The notes beneath the pieces were generated by a model that made no database searches, had not been told where the DNA came from, and was given only the letters and a program-made list of their open reading frames with translations. Shown piece by piece: positions 43,732 through 53,590 of a stretch of DNA of 64,000 nt. Each line of letters begins with the position of its first letter. Position 1 is the first letter of the stretch. The DNA lies in the NCBI RefSeq assembly GCF_001602525.1, contig NZ_LSYT01000007.1:248001-312000 (forward strand), in the 5' to 3' direction. Made by a program: the position numbers and the translations under genes. Source of the DNA: Flavobacterium chilense (GTDB lineage: Bacteria; Bacteroidota; Bacteroidia; Flavobacteriales; Flavobacteriaceae).

Positions 43732-44499
43732 CTATTTGCTGTTTTTCTTTATAATTTCCTGAGCTAAATGAATGTAATTAACTGCTCCTTTGCTTGTTGC
43801 GTCATAATTAATGATGCTTTCACCAAAACTAGGTGCTTCGCTTAATTTTACATTTCGCTGAATAACAGTGTCAAAAACCATATCGTTAAAGTGTTTTTGA
43901 ACCTCTTCTACAACCTGATTTGATAAACGTAATCTGGAATCGTACATCGTAAGTAACAATCCTTCGATATCAAGATCCGGGTTGTGAATTTTTTGAATAC
44001 TTTTTATGGTGTTCAATAGTTTTCCTAATCCTTCAAGTGCAAAATATTCGCACTGAATAGGAATTACTACTGAGTCAGCCGCTGTTAAAGCATTCAGGGT
44101 TAACAAGCCCAGAGATGGTGCGCAGTCGATAATGATGAAATCATATTCTTCTTTTGCCTGTTCTAATGCTTTTTTAAGCATGTACTCACGGTTTTCTTTG
44201 TCAACCAATTCAATTTCGATGGCAACAAGGTCAATGTGAGCAGGGATCACGTCAACGTTTGGAGCTGTACATTTTAAAATGGCTTCTTTTGGCGTTACAG
44301 TATGCTCAAGAATTTGATAAGTTCCAACTTCTACAGATTCTACGTCAATTCCAAGGCCAGATGTAGCATTGGCTTGAGGATCAGCGTCGATCAATAATAC
44401 TTTTTTTTCTAAAACACCTAATGAGGCCGCAAGATTTACTGATGTAGTAGTCTTTCCAACGCCTCCTTTTTGATTAGCAATAGCAATGATTTTGCCCAT
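43732..44499 (-). CDS. parA: Chromosome partitioning ATPase ParA
   Basis: A 255-residue Soj-type ParA. The deviant Walker A is NQKGGVGKTTTSVNL, Walker B-like IIDCAPSLGLLTLNAL follows, and LIDADPQANATSGLG gives switch I. Small size without an N-terminal HTH is typical of chromosomal ParA. It works with ParB in chromosome segregation. It is the first gene of the minus-strand block parA-parB-DUF5683-dapB-lepB. Confidence 0.96.
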   Translation of the reverse strand: MGKIIAIANQKGGVGKTTTSVNLAASLGVLEKKVLLIDADPQANATSGLGIDVESVEVGTYQILEHTVTPKEAILKCTAPNVDVIPAHIDLVAIEIELVDKENREYMLKKALEQAKEEYDFIIIDCAPSLGLLTLNALTAADSVVIPIQCEYFALEGLGKLLNTIKSIQKIHNPDLDIEGLLLTMYDSRLRLSNQVVEEVQKHFNDMVFDTVIQRNVKLSEAPSFGESIINYDATSKGAVNYIHLAQEIIKKNSK

Positions 44500-44743
44500 T
44501 TATTTTCTGAATTTTGAACCGTAAAAATACAATTATTTATGGTTTCTGAAAATCTATTTTGTTAACATTTAAGAAACTTCGGTTAATCGTTGTATGGTGC
44601 GTGTTTTTCCGAATTTAATTTACGTTATCGTAAGAAATAGTAACGAAATATTGAGCTGTTTTATTTTTAATGGTACTGAAAAAAGAGCCAAATTGTCTTT
44701 TAGAGAGTAAAAAACAATTAATTGTTTAAAAGGTTTTTTATTT

Positions 44744-45970
44744 TTATTCTTTCTTTTTTAAGTCTTTTACTAAACTCGTTGTAAAAAATAAAATTGTGGC
44801 GCCTCCTAACAAAATGCAAAACCACATAAACCAGGATTGTTCCCAGAATTCTTTATGCTCTATTAGATCTTTTACTGTTGCTTTTTGATGAATAGCATAA
44901 ACTGATGTCTGCGGTAAATTAGAAGCAATATTATTTTTAAAACTTGAAAGATCGTATTCAGGTGCATTCGCAGATTTATTGCCCGTTTTGATACTATAGT
45001 TTTCGCCCGCGTTCAAATCGGCAATAATTGAAATCGGGTTTTGGCTGTATTTTATGTTTGAAATAGTTAACGGCTGATTGTCCTGATTTTCAATTTTGAT
45101 GAAAAATTCTTTTTCGAATATTTCAGGAATAGTAAAGTTGTTTTGGGTATTTGAGTTTAGTTCAAACGAGACAATTTCTTCATCCAATAATTGTGATTTT
45201 CTTTTAGTGATTCGTTTTACTTGTTTGAATACTATTGTTTTACGATTGTAATAAGTAGGTTTCGAAATCTCAAACGAAATCTGATTGATGACTTGTGGTG
45301 TATCAAAAAGAATATGAATCTGGGTTTCTTTTTCTGAAGGGATTTCTGTTGTCGTTGTTCTTTTTGGAACAATTTCCTGTAGCTTGTTTTTTTGAAATTT
45401 AGTATTGAAATTTCCTGCTTTTAGTACATTGACAGGAAGTGTTTTTTGATCGTCAAAATCAATTTTTAAATAATGATACGTATTGAGAGGAAATGAAATT
45501 GTTTTTACAACACTTGTTTCTGATGAACTGCTTAGGTCATATAATATTTGGGCATTAGAAATTCCAAACCATTCTTTTTGATCATTGCTTCCGGAAACTG
45601 AATATTTTTTTTCTGCATCAGAATTTGCAATAAACAGCGAAAGTTGTTTGCTGCTTTCGTTTAACGGAACAGCAATAATAATCGAAGTACTCTTTTTGGG
45701 AGAAACTGTTTTAGAAACGATTTCGTATTCTTCAAAAGTATTTGAAGAGACATTTTTATTGCTTTGAATAAAATACGGAATCTCATTTCCTTTAGAATCA
45801 AATATTCTAATATCGCTTAAATCCTGTTTCGAATAAGAGCGTATAGAAGGAGATAATACAATTTCGTGTAAGCCATTTTGTGATACTTCTTTTATTTTTC
45901 CGGTAGTTTGATATTGGCCAAACGAAAGGTTTATAAAAAAGAGTAATGCGATAAATTTATTTAGTTTCAT
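44744..45970 (-). CDS. DUF3999 family exported protein
   Basis: About 408 residues from the ATG at 45970 (MKLNKFIALLFFINLSFG, a signal peptide); a longer frame from 45997 lies inside the upstream gene. The body is extracytoplasmic and beta-rich, with blocks such as DIRIFDSKGNEIPYFI that fit DUF3999. One membrane helix near the C-terminus (about WFMWFCILLGGATILFF) is followed by a Lys-rich end. Function is unknown. It overlaps the DUF2339 gene by 14 bp; DUF2339-DUF3999 pairs are a recurring gene pair. Confidence 0.88.
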   Translation of the reverse strand: MKLNKFIALLFFINLSFGQYQTTGKIKEVSQNGLHEIVLSPSIRSYSKQDLSDIRIFDSKGNEIPYFIQSNKNVSSNTFEEYEIVSKTVSPKKSTSIIIAVPLNESSKQLSLFIANSDAEKKYSVSGSNDQKEWFGISNAQILYDLSSSSETSVVKTISFPLNTYHYLKIDFDDQKTLPVNVLKAGNFNTKFQKNKLQEIVPKRTTTTEIPSEKETQIHILFDTPQVINQISFEISKPTYYNRKTIVFKQVKRITKRKSQLLDEEIVSFELNSNTQNNFTIPEIFEKEFFIKIENQDNQPLTISNIKYSQNPISIIADLNAGENYSIKTGNKSANAPEYDLSSFKNNIASNLPQTSVYAIHQKATVKDLIEHKEFWEQSWFMWFCILLGGATILFFTTSLVKDLKKKE

Positions 45971-48479
45971 TGGTTTCCTGAGGCTTGTTTTCGTCAATTA
46001 CTAAGACTTTGATTTTTTGATATACAAAAGAAATAACCAAAATTAAGATTCCTAAAAGAATAAACGAAATGATTTTTCCGGTTTCAGAAATATTGCTGAT
46101 GTCGTACAGAAATAACTTTAAAATAGTTAATCCCAGTAGAGACAAGGCTATGATTCTTAAAGACTTTTGTTGTTTTTTGATTCCGATGATTAGAAACACA
46201 AAAGCAAGTATTCCCCAAAGAACCGGTAAACCCGTTTTGATGATTTTGATTCTTGCCAGTTCAATAAAATCATCTGCTATAAATTGACGTAAGTAAGGCA
46301 AGTCGTTTTTGTAATTCGCATACATCGCGCTGGTTTGTATGTCATGAGGCGTGACTGTTGAATTCATTAAAACAAGACCGTGCAGCATAACTTCTGAGCT
46401 GGCAATGTATATAATAAAAAATGCAGCAATCCACATAAAGTAATGACTTTTGAAAAAAGAGAAATTAACTTTTTTATAGATATGGAACATTTGATAGCCG
46501 AGATAAATTGTAATCAGCAATGAAATATAATGAAAGTAAAAAGCAATTGATTTTCCGTTTCCGGTTGCGATAATGTCTTTGTGTTCTAAAAATTGATAGT
46601 TTGAGAACCAGAATGCAAACAAAACAATATTGCAAATAGCTATTAATAATGCACCCTGATATCCTGTTGCTGTTTTTTGTTTTATTAAGAAAGAAGAAAG
46701 TATGGCAGTAAACAGTAAATGATATACAATTGGCAGTGCAATTGAGCTGTAGAGATTTTCGATATAATGATTCGATTGATAAATGACTTCGAATAAACCG
46801 GTAAAATAAGCAATAATAATTCCTACTGTTGAAATGATTGTTTTGTAGGTTTCAGGATTAAAACTGATGTCGAAAATAGTTGAATTTTCGGTTTCATTTT
46901 TAAGCAAATAGAAAATTGCAAATAAAGAGGCTATGGCAAAAACACCTGTTATAAATATTGGATTTATAACAATATGTAAAGGAATGTCGCCATCATAATA
47001 CTTTTTCCAGTCCATAATAAGACTAAAAATCATTAAAATATGAACAATTACAGCCCCAAATCGATAACTTGTTATTTTTGATTTTTGAGAAAGCCATAAC
47101 AGTAAAACGGCTTCTGCTGCCCAAAACAATGTAATATAGTTTCCTTCAAACTGAATTGGAATTGCCAATGTTATAAAGGTTAGTGTAAGACCAATAAGTA
47201 AATAAGCGGCTTTTTCATCAAGCTCGAATTTCTTGTAAAGAAACCAGGCATAAATTAAATTTAAGAAGGCAAGGGCCGTTGTAAACAAACCTTTTAATTC
47301 AGGATGATAATTTGATAAAATTGTCATTCCGGCAGCATAGAATAAAAAGGTATTACTCGCAAGAATGGTAAGCTGGGTTTTTGAAAATTCTCCTTTTGAT
47401 CTGATATTGTGAATGATGTTCATTAGTATAAAGATAAAGTAGAAAATAAAACCAAAAATAAAGGCTCCGGAATAGTGCGGTTTGTCTGAACTTAAATCTC
47501 TGGACAGCCATGCAGCATATAAAAGTACTGTGAAAGCATAAGCAAGAATGTTAACCAGGTTCCATTTTTTATAATAGGCTATAGCTAAAATTCCAATGTT
47601 TAAAATAATAATATAAGTAAAGAGTACAATATAATTTCCTTCGCCGGTACTTACCATAAACGGAACGGCAAAACCTCCAATTAAGGAGAGAACAGCTAAT
47701 TCGATTCGATTATAGGATAAAGATATTAAAGCACTAAAAACCGTTATGACGACCATTATGCTAAAAGCAACTGTTTGGTTGAACAAATGGTAATCATGAA
47801 AAGCGATTCCAATCGTGAAATAAAAAATAGCAATGGCTCCTGCTACAATAACCGAGCTAAAGGCGGCATAGTTTTTACGCAGTTTATGAGCGACTCCCAT
47901 TACTAATGCTCCGCATAAAATGCCAATACCAACACGTGCAGGTTCGTTGATCCAGTCTTTGTCGATGGCATATTTTACAAAATAGCTTATTCCTAAAACC
48001 AGAATCAAAACTCCAATTTTGTTGATTAAGTTTTCTCCAATGAATTTTTCTAAATCCGGATTTTTCTCTTTGAAGTTTTCCCAGAATGTTTTTTGTGGTT
48101 CAGCAGGAACGACAGGCCTTGGAGTTGGTTTTGGCTCTGCAGGTCCGGATTCGACAGGTTTAGGTGAATTGTCAATATTAGCAGACAATGCAATTTTCTC
48201 CAGCTGGGCATCTGAAATCTTTTCTTCGATAATTTCAGGTTTAACCGGTTCAGGAGTGTTTTCAGTGGATTGTTCCGGAGTTATCCTGAATTCTTCTTTT
48301 TTAACAACAGGAATAGGTGCAACCGGAATAGTTTCAGCAGGTTTTTCTGTTGTTTTTAGGAGATCTAGTTTCTTACTCAGCTTCTGAATGTCGTTTTCAA
48401 GATGGTCAAAACGGCCTTTTATGGTGTTCAGTATGTAAATTAAGAAACAAAATAACGCAACTAAAAGAAAGCTTTCCAT
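45957..48479 (-). CDS. DUF2339 family multi-pass membrane protein
   Basis: An 840-residue membrane protein. A first helix (about 3-18) and short coiled coil (RFDHLENDIQKLSKKLDLL) are followed by a Pro/Glu-rich linker (about 45-130), then more than 20 membrane segments. The motif NLINKIGVLILVLGISYFVKYAIDKDWI is characteristic of DUF2339. Function is unknown; a cell-envelope or transport role is often suggested. It is translated just ahead of, and overlaps, the DUF3999 gene. Confidence 0.9.
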   Translation of the reverse strand: MESFLLVALFCFLIYILNTIKGRFDHLENDIQKLSKKLDLLKTTEKPAETIPVAPIPVVKKEEFRITPEQSTENTPEPVKPEIIEEKISDAQLEKIALSANIDNSPKPVESGPAEPKPTPRPVVPAEPQKTFWENFKEKNPDLEKFIGENLINKIGVLILVLGISYFVKYAIDKDWINEPARVGIGILCGALVMGVAHKLRKNYAAFSSVIVAGAIAIFYFTIGIAFHDYHLFNQTVAFSIMVVITVFSALISLSYNRIELAVLSLIGGFAVPFMVSTGEGNYIVLFTYIIILNIGILAIAYYKKWNLVNILAYAFTVLLYAAWLSRDLSSDKPHYSGAFIFGFIFYFIFILMNIIHNIRSKGEFSKTQLTILASNTFLFYAAGMTILSNYHPELKGLFTTALAFLNLIYAWFLYKKFELDEKAAYLLIGLTLTFITLAIPIQFEGNYITLFWAAEAVLLLWLSQKSKITSYRFGAVIVHILMIFSLIMDWKKYYDGDIPLHIVINPIFITGVFAIASLFAIFYLLKNETENSTIFDISFNPETYKTIISTVGIIIAYFTGLFEVIYQSNHYIENLYSSIALPIVYHLLFTAILSSFLIKQKTATGYQGALLIAICNIVLFAFWFSNYQFLEHKDIIATGNGKSIAFYFHYISLLITIYLGYQMFHIYKKVNFSFFKSHYFMWIAAFFIIYIASSEVMLHGLVLMNSTVTPHDIQTSAMYANYKNDLPYLRQFIADDFIELARIKIIKTGLPVLWGILAFVFLIIGIKKQQKSLRIIALSLLGLTILKLFLYDISNISETGKIISFILLGILILVISFVYQKIKVLVIDENKPQETNETK

Positions 48480-48923
48480 GATAGAAATAAGTATAATGTT
48501 AAGATTGGTAAATATAATAACATTTTAATACGGTAAGTTTTTTTTGCATAAAAAGTAATAAAGAACCATGAAAAAAAAGTCTTTATATATTCAGAAAAAA
48601 ACTTCTAGTGGAAGATATTAAAAACAGTATTAAAAATTATGATATTGCGAATTATCAGTTGATGCTATGCAGGTGTTAAATGACTTGTGATAATTCAGTT
48701 TAAAGAAGAAGACTTTTTTAATAGCCTGTTCTTAATATGAAGCATAAATTAGTAAATATTAGTTTTTGAAACAAAGATGTGCTTCCAAATTGATAATGTT
48801 AGGATTACATAATGAGAGTTGGTGTACAGATACTTATTAAATTTTGGAACATCTTATAAAACAAAGGAGTTATTGACTTCTTTGAAAGTTGATAACTCCT
48901 TGTTTTTTATTCAATTATTAAGC
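48480..48923. other. Non-coding gap upstream of DUF2339 gene
   Basis: A 444-bp AT-rich stretch between same-strand genes. A hairpin with arms GGAGTTAT/ATAACTCC at 48868-48897, flanked by AACAA and TTGTT, ends next to the protease stop and is its probable terminator. The rest holds only very short open frames; I see no RNA gene. Confidence 0.55.
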
Positions 48924-50783
48924 CTATTGAATAATGAGCTTTTCTGTTTTATTAAAATCCGGACTGCTAAGCTTTACAAAGTAAATACCTTTAGCATAAT
49001 GCTTCAGTTCGGTAGTGAAGGAATTAGTACCACTTGTAGCGATTCCTTCATACAAGGTTTGTATTTTTTTACCAGAGATGTCCAGTAGCTCTATAGTTAC
49101 CTTTCCTTCTGTTATCAAATCCAGATCTATATTAAGGTTATTATTTGCAGGGTTGGGATACAATTCTAATTTATTACTGATAACTATATCTGGTGCTTTT
49201 TTACTGCTGATGAATTGAAACTTACCGCCTGGGAAACAGCTGTAAACTGGCCAAATAGTCTTACTTACACTACGGCCTAAGCCATCAGTTACGACTACTT
49301 TATAAGCTCTGGAATTGAAACCCGAGGTAGATGCAGGTACATAGGTGTCAATAGTTGGAGTAGAACCCACAAGCTGCCATATTCCTGTGGTGTAATTGGC
49401 AGCATACCATTTATAAGTATACTTTCCGAATCCACATTTGGCTGTAGCTGTAGCTGTACCCTGTGTTATACATTGTAAAATTGGGGAACTGGTTACATCC
49501 ACTTTCAAGACCAAGGCGAGGTCAGGATAAAAATCTGCGACATAGTTGATCATATCGCTGACCTTAGCAGCATTATTATTAAAAGGCGCTCCGGTAGGCT
49601 GCCCCAAAAGATTTACATTTGGGTTGGAGAAGTACTGGATTCTGTCATAATCAAAATAGCCATTCGTTTGTGTCATTATTGTCCTCTTATAATGATGGTT
49701 ACTTTGTGTACCAACATCAAAGGTGTAGCCATGTGCTGTACCTGGATCATCGTCATCGTCATGTCTGGCTCCATACAAATGTCCTATTTCGTGTGTAAAA
49801 GTATAGCGCCAATTGGTAGCATCAATTACATCTACAATAGCATATGCATCTTCTTTTGTACCACCAATGGCCTTAGCATATCCTGCGAAATTCCCATACA
49901 AATCCCCTGTAAGGAGTACTACCAACTCAGCCTTATGTAAATTTCGGAGGTTTTGAACATATGTATTAGAAGCTAAGAGATTTGTATCGTATGCTATTTC
50001 TCCAGATTCAGAGAATTCGGTTAAAGGTAAAACAGCCTTTAATGTGATGTTGTAATTTATGCCACTGTTAGAAAAAGTCTGGTTCACTTGTGCAACGGCT
50101 AGATTGGCGAGGGCATTTATAGCTAATCCATCTGGTACAGAATTAAGTGCGTCTTGGGTATAAAGAACTAATACTTTGGTTTTTATCTGGTCGCATTCAG
50201 CAGGTATTGGAATCTGTTGCATACTCGGTACACTATTTCGTATAGTGCCACAGGTACTATTAATAAGTTTTTCCGATTTTGGATTAAGCTCAGCAATTAC
50301 CTGTAAACCTTCGCTCAGGTCGTAAAGCTCATAGCCATGATTGTCTATTGTGAAGCTACCAGCAAAAACGCCCTTATGGTTAACAAGCGTCATTTCACCG
50401 AAAGAACATGTTTTATATTTAGTAGGGTCCTGTAAGCTTTGACCTCGCCATGTGTAAGTGTCTAAAACGATATCTTTTTCATTGATTTCTGTTCCGGTAC
50501 TGTCTGCATAAGTAGCAATATAGCTAATTTCTGAACAGGGTAGGAATGGGAGTTTTAGAACAATATTGTTGCTTTGGGTAGCAGTAGGTATTTGAGTAAC
50601 TTCGACCAGATTGAGGCTTTGGTAAATTTTACGAGCTTCAAGCAAATTGTAATTTTTTGTTTGTCTTTCTGTAAGATCATTTTTGGTTTTACTCGACAGT
50701 CTCATTATTTGAGTTTGAGCAAAAAGAACGGGTGCATAAATGCACAACATTAGTAATAACAAATAGCGGTAATTTTTTTTCAT
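48924..50783 (-). CDS. Secreted reprolysin-like metalloprotease with T9SS sorting domain
   Basis: A 619-residue exported protease. The signal peptide ends near VLFAQT (residue 23). A propeptide-like region is followed by a metzincin catalytic domain with FTHEIGHLYGARHDDD (HExxHxxGxxH, near residue 330) and a Met further on. A Cys-containing beta domain follows. The last ~80 residues are a type A Por-secretion domain (LYPNPANNNLNIDL ... YAKGIYFVKL ... KLIIQ), cleaved on export by the type IX system. It should act outside the cell on proteins. A TACATTTG box lies upstream on the minus strand. Confidence 0.94.
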   Translation of the reverse strand: MKKNYRYLLLLMLCIYAPVLFAQTQIMRLSSKTKNDLTERQTKNYNLLEARKIYQSLNLVEVTQIPTATQSNNIVLKLPFLPCSEISYIATYADSTGTEINEKDIVLDTYTWRGQSLQDPTKYKTCSFGEMTLVNHKGVFAGSFTIDNHGYELYDLSEGLQVIAELNPKSEKLINSTCGTIRNSVPSMQQIPIPAECDQIKTKVLVLYTQDALNSVPDGLAINALANLAVAQVNQTFSNSGINYNITLKAVLPLTEFSESGEIAYDTNLLASNTYVQNLRNLHKAELVVLLTGDLYGNFAGYAKAIGGTKEDAYAIVDVIDATNWRYTFTHEIGHLYGARHDDDDDPGTAHGYTFDVGTQSNHHYKRTIMTQTNGYFDYDRIQYFSNPNVNLLGQPTGAPFNNNAAKVSDMINYVADFYPDLALVLKVDVTSSPILQCITQGTATATAKCGFGKYTYKWYAANYTTGIWQLVGSTPTIDTYVPASTSGFNSRAYKVVVTDGLGRSVSKTIWPVYSCFPGGKFQFISSKKAPDIVISNKLELYPNPANNNLNIDLDLITEGKVTIELLDISGKKIQTLYEGIATSGTNSFTTELKHYAKGIYFVKLSSPDFNKTEKLIIQ

Positions 50784-51239
50784 GTTACAATGTGATAAGA
50801 TTTCCTCACAAGCAATAGTGCGGGCAGAGGGTTGCTCCCTATTTCAACATTGTTTTTGGAGTAAAATCTTCTTTTTGAGATTTTTCTGTCATAAACAGAA
50901 AATCGTTCAATATTCAAATGTAGGATTTTTTTTAGAAAAATAACACTTTATGTAAAATTTTATGATTCTAATGATTTAAGATGCTACTTCTGGTGCAGTA
51001 ATTAAAGTAGATGGAGGTGTTTTTTTTTGAAGTTAAAAATTTAAAAATAAAGTCATATATCGTAAAAATGGATATATTTTGAAGGATTAAATAAAAATTT
51101 AGAACTTAGAAAATTGAAAAAAAACGAAAGAACTACCAGTATAGAAAAACAATAATTTATCATTTTGGAACCAATGACTAATTTTTGGGCTTTAGTTTAA
51201 AGCAAAAAAAAAGTCTTTTCAGAAATGAAAAGACTTTTG
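50784..51239. other. Non-coding gap between protease gene and tRNA-Pro
   Basis: It holds the protease -7 box TACATTTG (minus strand, 50915-50922), giving a leader of about 125 bases. It also holds the tRNA terminator near 51211-51236. The rest is AT-rich without genes or repeats that I can see. Confidence 0.55.
51211..51236 (-). terminator. Terminator after tRNA-Pro
   Basis: Stem AAGTCTTTTC/GAAAAGACTT with a 6-base loop, followed on the minus strand by a T-run. Confidence 0.85.
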
Positions 51240-51314
51240 TCGGGGTGGCAGGATTCGAACCTGCGGCCTCCTGCTCCCAAAGCAGGCGCGATAACCGGGC
51301 TACGCTACACCCCG
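51240..51314 (-). tRNA. tRNA-Pro (anticodon TGG)
   Basis: Minus-strand cloverleaf of 75 bases. Acceptor CGGGGTG pairs with CACCCCG, with discriminator A. The anticodon stem CCTGC/GCAGG holds loop TTTGGGA with anticodon TGG. The T-arm contains GGTTCGAATCC, and the D-arm GCGTAGCCCGGTTATCGC has the GG pair. CCA is not encoded. It is divergent from trxB and ends at a hairpin terminator. Confidence 0.95.
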
Positions 51315-51459
51315 AAGATGTATTTGTTGTACTGCCCGTAAGCGGATGCAAATATAGTAATAAATTTGTTTTACAAAAGAAAAAACTCAAAATAAATAAA
51401 ACTTATTTTGAGATAGTTATTTCGGATTTATTTTCGGTGTTATTTTTTATAATAAAGTT

Positions 51460-51467
51460 TACATTTG
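51460..51467 (+). promoter_or_regulatory. -7 box of trxB
   Basis: TACATTTG, 23 bp before the trxB ATG at 51491. It confirms that translation starts there and not further upstream across the tRNA. Confidence 0.55.
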
Positions 51468-51490
51468 CAACTCTTAAAACTATATACATT

Positions 51491-52438
51491 ATGTCAGATA
51501 CAATCGAAAAAATTAAATGCCTAATTATTGGTTCCGGACCAGCAGGTTACACTGCTGCTATTTATGCAGCCAGAGCTAATATGAATCCAGTTTTATATCA
51601 GGGAATGCAGCCAGGTGGACAATTGACTACGACTAATGAAGTAGAAAATTTCCCGGGTTATGTTGATGGAGTTACAGGGCCGGAAATGATGATTCAGTTG
51701 CAAGAACAAGCAAAACGCTTTGGAGCAGATATTCGTGATGGTTGGGCTACAAAGGTTGATTTTTCAGGAGATATTCATAAAGTTTGGATTAATGATACTA
51801 TCGAATTGCACTGTGAAACCGTTATTATTTCTACAGGAGCATCAGCAAAATATTTAGGATTACCTTCAGAGCAACATTATTTACAAATGGGCGGCGGAGT
51901 TTCTGCTTGTGCAGTTTGTGATGGTTTTTTCTACCGTAATCAGGAGGTTGTAATTGTTGGAGCAGGAGATTCTGCCTGTGAAGAAGCACATTACTTATCT
52001 AAACTTTGTAAAAAAGTAACGATGCTGGTAAGAAGCGAAAAATTCAGAGCTTCTAAAATTATGGAAGAACGCGTTCGTAAAACTGAAAACATCGAAATTT
52101 TAATGAACCACGATACTGTTGAAGTGGTTGGAGATAATCAGGTAGTTCACGCTATTAAAGCTTTAAACAAAACTACTGGTGAAGTTATTGAAATTCCTGC
52201 AACAGGATTTTTCGTAGCAATTGGTCACAAACCAAATACTGATATCTTCAAAGATTACCTTACACTTGATGAAACAGGTTATATTGTAAATACTCCGGGA
52301 ACATCTAACACAAACGTTCAGGGTGTTTTTGTAGCGGGAGATGCTGCAGATCATGTTTACCGTCAGGCAATTACTGCTGCCGGAACAGGATGTATGGCTG
52401 CATTGGATGCTGAGCGCTATTTAGCATCTAAAGAGTAA
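51491..52438 (+). CDS. trxB: Thioredoxin-disulfide reductase
   Basis: A 315-residue FAD/NADPH enzyme that keeps thioredoxin reduced. The FAD-binding GSGPAGYTAAIYAAR opens the protein. The redox-active CxxC is in SACAVCDGFF (near residue 136), and the NADPH-binding GAGDSACEEAHYL follows. The C-terminal FAD block GVFVAGDAADHVYRQAITAAGTG is intact. Start ATG at 51491 is chosen over an upstream frame that runs antisense through tRNA-Pro. Confidence 0.97.
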   Translation: MSDTIEKIKCLIIGSGPAGYTAAIYAARANMNPVLYQGMQPGGQLTTTNEVENFPGYVDGVTGPEMMIQLQEQAKRFGADIRDGWATKVDFSGDIHKVWINDTIELHCETVIISTGASAKYLGLPSEQHYLQMGGGVSACAVCDGFFYRNQEVVIVGAGDSACEEAHYLSKLCKKVTMLVRSEKFRASKIMEERVRKTENIEILMNHDTVEVVGDNQVVHAIKALNKTTGEVIEIPATGFFVAIGHKPNTDIFKDYLTLDETGYIVNTPGTSNTNVQGVFVAGDAADHVYRQAITAAGTGCMAALDAERYLASKE

Positions 52439-52466
52439 TTTTAGTTTCAGATTGGAGTAAAGATTT

Positions 52467-52603
52467 TACCGCAAAGAGCGCAAAGATTTTTCCCAACATT
52501 CGATGAGAAAATAAAAAGTTCGCAAAGCTGATTTAATACTTAGCTTTGCGAACTTTGTTTTTTTATAAAATATAGAAAATAAAACTTTGTGTTCTTTGCG
52601 GTA
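52467..52603. repeat. Nested inverted-repeat element after trxB
   Basis: Outer ends TACCGCAAAGAGCGCAAAG (52467-52485) and CTTTGTGTTCTTTGCGGTA (52585-52603) pair with two mismatches. Inside is a perfect 15-bp hairpin, AAAGTTCGCAAAGCT (52515-52529) and its complement (52542-52556), followed by a T-run that may terminate trxB. It is built like the 1966-2152 element. Confidence 0.7.
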
Positions 52604-52671
52604 GAAATTAGTCCGACTTAATATTGGAAAGTATATTTTCTATTTATGGAATTTTAAGAAGCTAATGAAGC

Positions 52672-53505
52672 TTATTTTATCTTCTTAAACAATTTAGCTT
52701 CTTCAGAAAAACGGGTGAGTGTTATGGCAGGGCTTCCAAAAAGAGAAAGTTCAGCTTTGTCTCCAAGTGCTATCGAAATGGTTGTGTCAGCAAGAACAGT
52801 CCCTACGGCATAATTTTCAACGGTAACGTTAGCCTCTTTCAGTGTGAATTTTGTTCCAGTAAAAACAGAATTGTTATCTAATCGGATGGTTGCTTTTTCT
52901 GCAATACCTTCAATAGCAGCTGTTGCTTTTTGGTATAAATCGCATTTGAATTTTATTGCAGAAACTAATGTTTTAATAGATGCGTTCTTGCTTAATTGTA
53001 AATTCGCTTCTTCAGATTTTAAATTCAATTCGGTTCTTGACTTGTCATCAGCAAATAAGCTGAACTTTTTAGAATTTACGTTTAGAAATAACTTTGAATA
53101 ATCAAAACTATTAAATGTAATGTCATCTAACTGAAGTTCCTGAATGGCATAAACAGCAGCATCGTTTTTGGCAATGACCGATTTTAATGTTTTGGTATAG
53201 GTAACACGAACAATTAATTTTTTGAAAATGGTACTTTCTTTTGAGGTATATAAACGTAATACTCTTTCTCTTAAATCCATTGCGACAATATCATGTAAAT
53301 TATCATCGGCTTCAATTTTGATTTCGTTTTTTTCACCTCTTTCCAGATAAACTTCCAGATTGTCATCGGCTTCGATGCCATCAAATTCGCCTACTTCTTT
53401 TACAGAAGTTGTTACGACTTTAGATCCTTTTATTTTTTCTCTCCTTTGTGCAAAGGTTAATGTAGTAACTAATAATAAGAGGAGCAGGGCTGTATTTTTT
53501 TTCAT
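52672..53505 (-). CDS. DUF2807 (head GIN domain) exported protein
   Basis: A 277-residue protein with a signal peptide ending LTFAQ (about residue 20). The DUF2807 beta-helix-like body has the opening VGEFDGIEADDNLEVYLERGEKNEIKIEADDNL. Function is unknown; head-GIN proteins are thought to be adhesin-like. It is paralogous to the next gene upstream. A terminator hairpin and a minus-strand TATATTTG box (53527-53534) separate it from that gene, so it has its own promoter. Confidence 0.87.
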   Translation of the reverse strand: MKKNTALLLLLLVTTLTFAQRREKIKGSKVVTTSVKEVGEFDGIEADDNLEVYLERGEKNEIKIEADDNLHDIVAMDLRERVLRLYTSKESTIFKKLIVRVTYTKTLKSVIAKNDAAVYAIQELQLDDITFNSFDYSKLFLNVNSKKFSLFADDKSRTELNLKSEEANLQLSKNASIKTLVSAIKFKCDLYQKATAAIEGIAEKATIRLDNNSVFTGTKFTLKEANVTVENYAVGTVLADTTISIALGDKAELSLFGSPAITLTRFSEEAKLFKKIK

Positions 53506-53526
53506 TAAATTTAAATTTGATTTTCA

Positions 53527-53568
53527 CAAATATAAAAAAATCATCCACTTTCGATGAATGATTTTTTT
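53527..53568 (-). promoter_or_regulatory. Terminator then promoter between the two DUF2807 genes
   Basis: A hairpin AATCAT.CA/TG.ATGATT (53539-53562) with T-runs on both sides ends the upstream gene. The minus-strand box TATATTTG (53527-53534) is the promoter for the downstream gene, 22 bp before its ATG. Confidence 0.6.
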
Positions 53569-53590
53569 ATATTTAACAGATAAATATGGT

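Noticed and set aside
31484..44499. Replication origin near recF or parAB
   Set aside because: No dnaA gene, no cluster of DnaA boxes and no clear parS palindrome was seen in the gaps.
51185..51490. Upstream extension of the trxB frame
   Set aside because: It runs antisense through tRNA-Pro and across the TACATTTG promoter box. The ATG at 51491 gives the normal TrxB N-terminus.
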